Position numbers and translations under genes: made by a program | Origin: Gordius sp. MW1 | Lineage: Eukaryota > Nematomorpha > Gordioida > Gordea > Gordiidae | Reading direction: 5' to 3' | DNA: 64,000 bases | Assembly: GCA_964036665.1 (NCBI GenBank) | Contig: OZ038527.1 | Coordinates: forward strand, 8,277,835 to 8,341,834 | Shown here: one piece after another, positions 34,740 to 44,315 of the stretch | How the letters are laid out: every line of letters begins with the position of its first letter | Numbering within the stretch: position 1 is the first letter of the stretch | The notes under the pieces: generated by a model | Seen by the model: only the letters and a program-made list of their open reading frames with translations | Database searches by the model: none | What the model was told of the DNA's origin: nothing

Positions 34740-34978
34740 CACAGACTGCCGAACAGCTGAAAATTTTTCAGCATATAGCAAACGCCATTTTCTGGAAAAT
34801 TGCAACCCAGCAATAGAATTGAGCATAAGTCTTATTTATTTTCTTAAATATTTTATCGTGAAGATGTATAAATATACCCGTTGTTAAGTTTTTCCTACAA
34901 TATGGCAGCTATTAGTGTCTGAATAATTTTAATGGCAAAAATCAGCTGTTCGGCAGTCTTTGATTTTATTAGTCTATG
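34740..34978. mobile_element. hAT-like MITE with ACTGCCGAACAGCTGA ends, copy 2
   Basis: It starts CAGACTGCCGAACAGCTGA and ends TCAGCTGTTCGGCAGTC, followed by TTTGATTTTATTAGTCTATG. The interior is similar to copy 1 (14596-14901) in the opposite orientation, including AATATGGCAG. The outermost left end seen in copy 1 is not conserved. Confidence 0.75.
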
Positions 34979-35728
34979 CTTAAATCCTACAACCGGCCGA
35001 GGATATTATTACTGATATCTAATTTTTCAACCAGAAATGTGTTGCTCAATCCACAATATTGCAAAAAAAATCTGATTTTTTTTATGTATATTCAAATGTC
35101 ATAAGCATATTTCCCAAATTTACAAATTTTTTACCATTAATTACAAAATAAACTGTCTGCAGGTTCAAAATCTTTGGCCCAAACCCAGGTAGAGATAATT
35201 AGAAATTTTGGCCTGATGCGTTACTTTGTTTAAATTTCCCAATAGACCTATCCCTATACTATATTTTTGGGCACCCGTTAAAAAAATGCCCCCAAAATTT
35301 TCAAAGGCCAAACAACATATTTTTTTGTGGGCTAAGTTGTAAATCACAAATTATGATCAGAATGGAAATTAGGGTCATATCTGTGGACAACGAATGATTC
35401 CAAGTAATCTTCCAGCTGTTAAAAAATTTCATTTAAATTAATTTTTAGTATGAAGTAATATTAGCCCTAACATCCCATTCTCGTAAAAAAACGTTGTCAT
35501 AAACAAATTCAAACATATCTTCGTTCCACATAACAAGTTTATGAGGGTTTTGAGAGGCCATACCTTTTGAAAGTTTGCTAATTGATAGCTTTATTAAACA
35601 TGGAACATAAATTTTTTATTTCCCCTGGATATTATATATACGCGATGAATATCTAATAAACTTCATTTAATTATAAAATTTTTGGAATAAAGTTCTAGTT
35701 ATATATCAACGTCCGTGTATATTTAATT
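34979..35728. other. AT-rich intergenic DNA, nothing supported
   Basis: The open frame 35165-35347 (-) is short and has no domain. No repeat termini seen. Confidence 0.5.
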
Positions 35729-36050
35729 TAGAGGCCTGCAAAGTCACCTTTTTCAGCCCGAACTCGACCCGACACGAAAGCGTTTAAATTTTTCAATTCA
35801 AACCCGACTCGAAAGCATTAAGAAAATTTAAACGAAACTCGACCCGAAAACGTTTAAAATTCTAAACCCAAACCCGACGTAATTCGAAAATTAAAAAAAT
35901 TTGAGGTGCAAATTTTGATCGATAAGTTAAAGTGTCAGCTTTAAGAAACTAGATGTACAGATATTGAATAATAAATTAATTTGAACGATTTATTATAATT
36001 ATGTAGAAGTATTGCTGCATCCACAATTTTGGGTCGCAAATCGCCCTTCT
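35729..36050. mobile_element. Truncated hAT-like element with CCCGAC subterminal repeats
   Basis: It begins TAGAGGCCTGCAAAGTCACC, matching the hAT-like end at 22471, then shows AACCCGAC motifs spaced by TTTAAA as in that element. A right end was not found. Confidence 0.6.
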
Positions 36051-36488
36051 CATCTAAAATTGGTCCTAAATTCGAAAACTACCTCTCGTCCCTCGTAGAG
36101 CAGGGATGGCCAGAATTCACAAGCTAAGGTGGGATGTTTACATCAATAGACTGTCCACCATTCTAAAAATCATAAATTCTAAAATTTGAATTAATAAAAA
36201 ACTATAAAAGCTTCACAGAATTTTTTATCTACAATTAATTTTAAAATTCTATGCGTATAAAACTTGGATACTATCTATTCAAATGAAAGAAAATATCGGC
36301 CTAAAGTTTCATATCAAAACTTTAAAATGTTATCTTGTTGATGTATTTTATATTTCAAAAGTCACTTACAGCGTTTCTCTATTTGTTTGAACATCTTAAT
36401 CCCCTCCCGCACACTAGTAGGAGGCCCTTTCTCTCTCCTTCCTTCGCATGCAACTTACTCCCTCCCTGACCATTTACATGCCTTCGCT

Positions 36489-36790
36489 GACCAATGTTAC
36501 ACGATCCAAATTCTTGTACTGTATAAGCGATCTGACATTCCATTTTCTTATTCGATCCAAAAAATAACGAAGCGCCGATTTGTGTTTTTCGCATTCGGAA
36601 AAACACAAATAGATAAACAAAATTTCTTACTCACGTTTTCATATTGTGATTTCGGTCTCGCAAGGGCAGGTTTTGTAGGGTTAGGTCATTTTAGGCTCAA
36701 GATACATAATTACTTTCTTTGGATCGAATAAGAAAATGGAATGTCAGATCGCTTATACAGCACAAGAATTTGGATCGTGTAACATTGGCC
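36489..36790. mobile_element. 302-bp element with long inverted repeats and a 10-bp target duplication
   Basis: Both ends read G(A/G)CCAATGTTACACGATCC, and the inverted arms run about 75 bp with only a few differences. It is flanked by an exact 10-bp duplication TGCCTTCGCT (36479-36488, 36791-36800). The mirror arm of the outer element at about 38080-38100 shows the uninterrupted site. Long arms with a 9-10-bp duplication suggest the Mutator (MULE) group, which is inference. Confidence 0.85.
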
Positions 36791-37029
36791 TGCCTTCGCT
36801 ACTCTTACATTATTGTTTGCCTTTTTTTATAATTTGCTGGTTTTGGTCAGAAATTTGTCGATTTTCCAATTTTTTGATAAAAAAGTGGCCGAAATTTTAA
36901 AATCATTGCGTGAGATTTTAAATAAAAAAACTGCTATTTTTTAAGTTTAAAATTTTAATTTTGTAAAACATTTGGTGGTTTTTTCAGAGATTTTTCATTG
37001 CTAAATTTTTTAAGGGACCAACAATTTAA

Positions 37030-37647
37030 CCCTCGAGAGTATTCCTCAAAATCCCGAACGCGAGAGTATTCGTGGGGTATAACTCTACCCCATTTTTGAA
37101 CTTCTTATAACTTTTAAAGTATTCCTTTAAAACCTTTGAAATTTTAAACATATGTTTATAAAAGTCTTAAGATTGATGGTATAAATTTTGATATAAATCT
37201 AATCAACATTACAAAACTTATTAACAATTTTCTGGACCCCCATTTTTATTTTGGTTATTTTAGAGCTTCCCCTGATTTTACCTCTTGACATCATATACCT
37301 TAAAAAAAATAAATAAAAAACGTGATTTTTTATTAAAAGAATGTTCAAAATGTATTAAAAACACAAATTGTAAAAGATATCTTCATATAAAAAAAATGCA
37401 TACATTTTTCATATAGAAAAAAACTTACGTGAGAGTATTTGTGGGGTATAACAGAACCCCACGAGCCAAAAAAGCTCTATATTTTAAAAAGTATTAAGCC
37501 AAAACCTATGAAATTTTCACCTAACCTAGTTCTTAATAAAATATTAAGCTACTGAAAAGGCAAGATTCATTAGATTTAAATTGCGTTTTATTTTTAAATT
37601 TATAATTTGCGTGGGGTACCAAAATACCCCACGAATACTCTCGTGGG
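37030..37647. mobile_element. 618-bp TTAA-flanked piggyBac-like MITE
   Basis: TTAA occurs at both borders (37026-37029 and 37648-37651). The inverted ends are CCC(T/A)CGAGAGTATTC, with further internal copies of GAGAGTATT(C/T)GTGGGGTA near 37060 and 37430 and its inverse near 37630. TTAA duplication and CCC-starting ends are typical of piggyBac. No transposase is present. Confidence 0.75.
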
Positions 37648-38249
37648 TTAAAAAAAAGCAAAAAACTTAGTTGCAATTATAAAATATAGAATGACATTTT
37701 ATCAAAAAATTTTTACATATATACTAATTTGGATATCTATTTTTTTTAAAACCTTTAAAATTTTCATACAAACTTCATACCAATTTTGTAATAAATTTTA
37801 TAAATTTACGTGACAGTTTTTTATTTAAAATTTCACGCAATATTTTCAAAATTTCGACCACGTTATTTTATCAAAAAATGTGGCAAAAAAATCGACAAAT
37901 TTCTGAGAAAAACCACCAAATTTTTAAGAAAATTACAATCTTACTTAAAAAAATAAAAGTTTCAAAATTACGCAATAAATTAAAAATTTCGGCCACTTTT
38001 TTATCAAATAATTTGGCAAAAAAATCGACAAATTTCTGACCAAAACCAGCAAATTATAAAAAAGGGCAAACAATAATGTAAGAGTAGCGAAGGCATGTAA
38101 ATGGTCAGGGAGGGAGTAAGTTGCATGTGAAGGAAGGAGAGAGAAAGGGCGTTCTTTTTTGAAAGCTTTGATTGATCACCCTTTTCTCTCCTACTAGTGT
38201 GCGGGAGGGGAGTTAAGATGTTCAAACAAATAGAGAAACGCTGTAAGTG

Positions 38250-39752
38250 AAATTTGAATTTGAAAATGGCGTCAACAAAAAAAACAAAAGGAAATTAAAG
38301 ATATATATTAAGCCTGTATTTCTGTATTAACTATAAAATCTTACTTATATATAGCAAAGAGCATTAAAAATATATTGCTTTGTGTACTTAGTAAAACTTG
38401 CTGTGAAATTCATAGTCTAGCCCCACCCAAAAGCATCTTTAAATAAGCCTTTTAAAGCCAGTTTTTAAATATAAAACTTCTTTAATGATTAATATAGCCT
38501 TCAACACAAGATTCAGGTTGAACTTAAAGAACTATATATAGAAAAAGAGTGAACTCATTACCTTTTGGCACTATATTTGTAAACAGAGGCGTGCCAGATT
38601 TATTAACAATAAGTTTGCCAATCACTGGGCAATAAAATTATTGCTCCGAAAATATCTAGGTACCTGATCATAAATTACCGCAATATAGAAAAAAATGTTA
38701 TCATATATAAAATACTCAGTTTGTAAAATATTATCTAATAAGTCAAATCCAAAAAATATTAAGGACGCGGTAGATATTATTTTTCGTATATAGAAGATGC
38801 ATCATGATAAGGCATACAAAGGGAATTGATATCTATTCATATAAAACTGGAATATTATCAAGCAAATAATGTAAATACCGAAAATGATATAAGGCAAAAA
38901 ATTGATCGGCTTAGCCGCCAAAAAAATTTAACACGCTTAGGTAATAAAGTAATAAATAAATTCATGGAAAATTAAATTAAAAATACTACACATGATATGG
39001 AAGTAAAAGGGGGAAAGTAGTGCGTTAACCGACTAAAAAGTATATCGCGATCGCGTGTGGGTTTAAAAATAAAAAAAACATTACATGCTCTCGCACAGTG
39101 GCTGTGTAAATTGAAAGTATGATGTGGAATTATCATAAAACGTAAAACATCACATGCTATGGTGTAAATAGTGAGCAGAGTGAAAGTGAGAAATGGAATT
39201 CATCATAAAATAAAAATTTTTTAAGTAATCATAGCAAGTTTGGCCAGGTATATCATACTACTTTAACGAGTGTGCATTAGGAGGGTGCATATATGAGAAA
39301 GTGGCTGTAAATGGGCAAGTATGGTTTAATTATATGTATCACCACCACCTTCCAACGTGGAATTGGCTAATTTAGTTGTCCAATAGTTGGGGCGAGACGT
39401 GTTGCTCGGGCTGGATGAGAGAATGCTTGTTTTCCTATAAAGTATAAGCTCTGTTATTAACAATCGGTCAAATATTAGATGATGGCAACAAATTTCAACA
39501 TTGTAAAGTTAGGGATATTAAGTTCTTAATTTTAACTTTTATAATAATTCTAAAATTGTTTATAATTATTTTTTGAAAAAGCCACTAAGATGGGAAGCTA
39601 TTCTAGACCCTTTAAACCGTGGATTACATAAAAACAATATATTAAAAGTTTTGCAAAATACTTAAGCCAATAATTACTTCATCAAATGGTTCCCCACCCT
39701 TCTTGTCAACTAAAAGAGCTTGGAACGACCAACATACACAAAGTAAAGTAAA
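38250..39752. other. AT-rich intergenic DNA with weak local duplication
   Basis: Between about 39060 and 39220 two imperfect copies of a stretch (ACATGCT...TAAA, GTGGAATT/ATGGAATT, CATAAAA) can be aligned. No gene recognised; this includes sequence downstream of the Phafin stop. Confidence 0.5.
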
Positions 39753-42700
39753 TTAAGCGCGCAAAATTCTAATATTCCCATAAATATGCCCCAACAAATT
39801 GCTTACGCCAACGCTCGGTTCGGGTTGGGGGCCCGATATACTGGTAGCACCAAATTTTTCACCCAACATGAGCAGGTCGGAGGCGCCGTTGGTGAGAGGT
39901 GCGGTAACCCCAACGCCCAAAAGGTCGTCGAGCGCGGACGTGAGAGCGTCGCCAGTGGCGCTCGCGGGGGTGGCCGGTGCGGGGGGTGGGGGCAGGGGCG
40001 GAGGAGCCCGCCTGGGTTCGGTGGTGTCGTTGCCACCGTGAAAGCTGGAAGCCGCGTGAATCGCGGCACCGCGCTGCTCGTCGGCATCGTCGCTCTCGTC
40101 ATCTTCGTCGTCGTCATCGCTTGAATCGTCGGCGTTGGCGGCACCGGGTTGAGGCGCCGCAACTGACGCTCTCTCGCCGCTGAATTCCTTCGTTTCTACG
40201 ATTTAAGTAGGGGCATTAAGTAAGAGCGTTAAGGTTGAGCGCGAATTAAATTACCGACTTTACTCATATATAAAGTTCTGTAATTCAGTTTTGTCCAAAT
40301 ATAACATTTAACTTCGAAGATTTAAATAATGCTTTAATATCAATTAAACCTGATCTATAATTGAAGAGTGGGAGAAAGAAAAAAAAGCATAATTTATTAG
40401 AGACGTGATTTTAAAAATGGTAAATTTAAGCTGAAAGTTGTGCGTCTTAAAAATCGTAACTGTTATGCGTAACGTATGTAAATCTGCTGTAAATTTCAAT
40501 GTAATATCCGGTTCCGCATAACAATTTTTGATGCGCTAAAAAAATCAGATATTATAATCAAAGTCCGAATATAGAGGGTCTTTAAAAGAGTGGGGAATAT
40601 TTTCCTGGATTTAAAAATCAAAATTCAGAATTATTGGTCTATATTAATGCAAGCATTAATGAAAACTCTTTAATCTGTTGCTGGATTGTTTCGAAAGAAA
40701 TGTTAAATAATAAATATAAATAGTATTGTAAAGGGGAAGGGGTGAATTACTAGCCTATTGGGAACTTTTTCTAATGAAGCAAATCTCTACTTTTTATACC
40801 AACTAGACAAGGTTAAAAGTCTATTATTCTAATCTTGTTGTGGTCAAATTATAAAACATAGTTAAAAGTTAAAAACGGCCAGTTTTTAAAAGTGAAGTTT
40901 TTTTACTTTCGTTTTTAAACACTCTATTGCCCTTAACAAAAATCAATTATTTCAATAAATTCGCTAGGTACAACCAAAAACAGTAAAATGAGACTTACAA
41001 ATCGAAATTCAGGCAGGGCAAGTCAGAATTGAAAGACACTTTGAAGATGGAATAATTTAAATATTAAAAACCATTTAGAGTTTTACACTAGGATCCTAAT
41101 AGATTAAAGTATCAAAAAGAGTTTCAACATGTCATTTTAAGAGAATTATTTATGGATGGAGCACACATTTGGAGAAACTAATTTATTAATTTTGTGCTCA
41201 ACAAAGTGTTTAAAATTCTATCTAAAAATTTAACCATACAATAAAATTATTAATTAGTGAGATGTTAATTTAGGATTTATAAAACAAAATTAATTATAAA
41301 AGCACAGCGTCTTAAAAATTGTATCAATCATATATTTTCCTGTAAGTCAAAAGTTGGAAGATAGCTCTCCTAGCCTTATAAAGCAAAATAAAAAATCCTA
41401 TACAGGATAAGAATGCCTGGTAGTTTCACTGCCACACCCTTTTTATCAATAACTTTAAATAATTGCAATACATAATCATAGACTAAAAATAATTTCCAAA
41501 AGAGCAAAAACTGGGTATATATTATCAAGTTTACGCGACTATACAAATAATTAAACAAACTACAACAACTTATAAATTTTAAGTCTATATACATTTATTT
41601 AGGGTCAAAATTGGACAAAGCTAAAATCTTGAATTGAATGAATGTATTAAGTTCATGCAAGCCTTCTGTCATCTAACAATACCTCATATAATATTATTTA
41701 AATTTCAACAAATCAAATGTTTAAAAAAGAACAAAAAAAATAAGTTTCCATGAAGGATTTGCTAATGTGTAGGAAACTCTGGAGGTGATTTAACTGATTT
41801 ATAATGTTCAAAACTTGTGTACTAACCTAGGGATTGGTGAAAGTTAGAATCCATATGCTGTTGCGATTTGGATAATTTTTCGTAACATGTAAGACAAACC
41901 CTCAAAGGATGTGATGATTGGTTTGGTAACAAAAACTTTTTATTTGCACACATACTACAAACAACCAATCCACAATTTCTACAATGATGCTAAGCAAAAA
42001 TTGGCTAATATACATATGTATTTTAAAAACTTAAAATCGTTTATATATTAAATAAATTTCAATTTATTAATTAAAAAAGAGTGATTGATTACCCTTCTAT
42101 TAATTAAAGTGAAGTGTGATTTTTTACAATGCATACAAACAGATGCCTCAGAATCAGGTATCCATGGGGCTGCATGGTCAGATGGTGCTTGTTTGCCAGC
42201 TATTAAATAGAAAATTAATTTTAAATATCACAAATGGCTTAAGAGATATGCAATAATCTTGAAAAATACATATTATAATTTATACTTCTCATTAAGAGAT
42301 CATTCACACATTTGTTGATATGAGCAATCCATTCAGCCTTTTCAGTGGCAGTAGCAGCATAAACAGCAAAGGATTTACTTCGACTTGAAATTAGCCAACC
42401 ATTTTTTAAAACTATTAAAGATGCATTTAATTAATATGTTTAAATACCTCCTTCATCTGGAAGAGATTTAATTTTAACTTCCTCTAATGGAATTATATGC
42501 TGTTTATTATACTAGAAAAGAATACAAGCATTTTAAAAAGTTTTAGATACCTTCTTTTTATTAATTACAATATTTCCATAAACCAAAATATCATTGAATA
42601 AGAAAAACTGTCTTGGTTTAGGCTTTTTCCTACAAATCTTTGTAAGAACCCCTTCTCCAACCAAAACTCTTCCAGTAATTAAAAGTGGTTGTCCGGAATT

Positions 42701-42810
42701 CCCAAAACAACTCTCAACAAATTGTATCCTTTTAGTGTTAGCTTCGGTGTTAACTAAGTTATCAATAATTTATTCTATGTATTTATAAACTTACCTAATT
42801 TGTCAACCAT
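39753..42810 (-). CDS. PLEKHF2: Phafin-family PH-FYVE protein (PLEKHF1/2 homologue), seven exons
   Basis: Exons are 42810-42795, 42753-42551, 42511-42448, 42411-42286, 42199-42093, 41989-41827 and 40195-39753; all junctions are GT/AG and in frame, giving 373 residues. The start MVDKLVNTEANTKRIQFVE and the PH core (GRVLVGEGVLTKICRKKPKP, RQFFLFNDILVYGNIVI, KSFAVYAATATEK) match Phafin2 closely. The FYVE finger follows, with WIPD, VCMHC, RRHHCRNCGLVVC and LRVCLTC, so PI3P binding on endosomes is expected. Drosophila calls this gene rush. The C-terminal exon encodes an acidic run (DDSSDDDDEDDESDD), as at the vertebrate C-terminus, then a Pro/Ala-rich tail of about 95 residues that vertebrate Phafin lacks. 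This exon is very GC-rich. Introns 1-3 are 41, 39 and 36 nt; intron 6 is 1631 nt. PLEKHF1 versus PLEKHF2 orthology is uncertain. Confidence 0.93.
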
Positions 42811-43170
42811 TTTTAAAGGGCTAAACAAACTTTAACGAGGAACGTCGGAAGATCAACACAGGAAGCTTCATGGCTTCTATTAGGAGGGGAGGGGGAAATT
42901 AAATATTATTAATTTAAATCAGAATGATAAAAATTATAAATAATTTTAATATTGTTGCCCTATTAAAGTGTCTATAATCCAGCTAATGACTGAGATCCTT
43001 TGCAATATTTGATCTAATTGTGGCTCAAAAAGTTCCAATTAAATCCCTATAATTTCAAACATTTGGTAATAAATTTAAAAATGTATCAATTTTTTTTTAT
43101 CATCCCCAAAGATGTGCGCGTTGTGTGGTACCACAGCAATTTAATATTAAGAGTGTGTTTTTCAAGGACT

Positions 43171-43455
43171 TGTGGCGTTTTAGACATTGGCGAGATAAAG
43201 TAGCGAACGGACATTCACTTTACTTTTACTTGTCGATTAAAAATCATCCATCCATAGAACAATTCCTTCCGTCATCATAAAATTCATCTTATCGCTCAAA
43301 TAACATTCATCGCTAATATCTCAAATAACATTCATCGCTAATATCTCAAATAACATTCATCGCTAATATCAATATTTGTTTATTAATATTTCATTTGCAT
43401 TATTATCGCGCGTGTGAAAATACAGAAAATAAACAACTACCTAACAATCATTACA
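43171..43455 (+). repeat. 5' LTR with a triple 25-bp internal repeat
   Basis: It starts TGTGGCG and ends ATTACA. The middle contains three tandem copies of a unit ending in AACATTCATCGCTAATAT at about 43298-43370. I found no difference from the 3' LTR. Confidence 0.95.
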
Positions 43456-43472
43456 TTGGTGACCCCGACGTG

Positions 43473-44315
43473 ATGGAAACAAACTCAACAATTCCAGACT
43501 CTAATGAACCAAGAGAAAGTGCAGTTCATGTGAGAATTCCTGAATTCCATTCTAAAAATATTCGCATATGGTTGTCACAGGTAGAAGCCGTGTTTCACAC
43601 ACGCAACATATCCTCGCAGAAGACTAAGTATTCCTACCTAGTCGAATCACTACCCCCAGAAGTCGCGGAAGAGGTGGCAGACCTCATATTCACGGTTCCT
43701 GAAATTACCCCTTACGACAAACTGAAGGAAGCAATCGTAAAAAGACTAGGAGACAGTGATGAAAAAAGGATAAGGAATTTATTCTCTTCGATATTCCTAG
43801 GAGACCGCACCCCGTCCCAATTGGTAAGATACTTAAAATCTCGTTTAGGTAATAATGTGATGGACGAAAAGATTTTAAAAAGCCTCTGGATGGATAAGCT
43901 ACCCCAACATGTGGTAAGCATCTTGGCTACAATGGGAGATGACCAATCACTTGATCGTATAGCAGAAGTCGCTGATAGGATTCACGAAACGTTCAGAGTC
44001 AGTAGCTTAGCATCAGTAGCTACTCCCTATAACCTCACTCCAAATAACCCTACTCCCAATATTCCTATTCCCAATACTCAAACAAACGAAATGCAGGAAC
44101 TGATCAAAGCTGTGTCACACTTAGAACTCAGAGTAAATCAATTAACAGGCAATCCCAACGACAGTAGGACGACATGGAGAAGGTCAGGCAGATCTAGGTC
44201 ATCATCCAGACAACGCCCAACTGACACATGTTGGTACCATTATAAATTTGGAAAGGAAGCCAGGAAGTGCATGCAGCCATGCAATTTTAACACCAACTCC
44301 CAACAAAAAAACTGA
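43473..44315 (+). CDS. gag: Retrotransposon Gag
   Basis: 280 residues. I start at the ATG just after the primer-binding site rather than the in-frame ATG at 43395, which lies in the LTR. The N-terminal part ([17 protein letters not shown]) and the central VRYLKSRLG region are typical of Ty3/gypsy capsid. Near the end there is an atypical zinc-binding motif, [18 protein letters not shown] (C-x2-H-x9-C-x3-C), a CHCC arrangement characteristic of CsRn1-like elements rather than the usual CCHC knuckle. The last codons before the stop lie on the heptamer A-AAA-AAC (44306-44312), a classic -1 frameshift site. Confidence 0.9.
   Translation: METNSTIPDSNEPRESAVHVRIPEFHSKNIRIWLSQVEAVFHTRNISSQKTKYSYLVESLPPEVAEEVADLIFTVPEITPYDKLKEAIVKRLGDSDEKRIRNLFSSIFLGDRTPSQLVRYLKSRLGNNVMDEKILKSLWMDKLPQHVVSILATMGDDQSLDRIAEVADRIHETFRVSSLASVATPYNLTPNNPTPNIPIPNTQTNEMQELIKAVSHLELRVNQLTGNPNDSRTTWRRSGRSRSSSRQRPTDTCWYHYKFGKEARKCMQPCNFNTNSQQKN
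44306..44312 (+). promoter_or_regulatory. Probable -1 ribosomal frameshift heptamer
   Basis: A-AAA-AAC sits in the gag frame immediately before the gag TGA (44313-44315). Slippage by -1 enters the open pol frame directly. Downstream sequence is GC-richer (GACGGGCCGTCCCATATGGGCGAC) and could pair with itself. Confidence 0.7.

Larger units (their letters stand above)
36363..38249. mobile_element. Composite inverted-repeat transposon with two other elements nested in it
   Basis: CACTTACAGCGTTTCTCTA at the left end is mirrored at the right end up to 38249. The similarity continues inward for several hundred bases (for example ATTTGTTTGAACATCTTAA, ACACTAGTAGGAG, CAAATTTCTGACCAAAACC). Two later insertions, 36489-36790 and 37030-37647, interrupt it. 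Without them it would be about 0.95 kb. No transposase frame; flanking duplication not identified. Confidence 0.8.

Noticed and set aside
34477-34985. CTTAAATC at both sides of the second ACTGCCG MITE as a target duplication
   Set aside because: The left copy is about 260 bp away from the left inverted end, so the match is probably chance.
39786-40183. Open frames on both strands rich in Gly/Arg or Pro
   Set aside because: They are shadows of the GC-rich last exon of Phafin, which is the only frame joined in phase to the FYVE exon.
43298-43370. Three regular repeats as a CRISPR-like array
   Set aside because: Direct tandem repeats without unique spacers, in an LTR of a eukaryotic element.
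43395-43472. ATG in the 5' LTR as the Gag start
   Set aside because: It lies upstream of the primer-binding site inside the LTR; the ATG at 43473 follows the primer-binding site and precedes typical Gag sequence.
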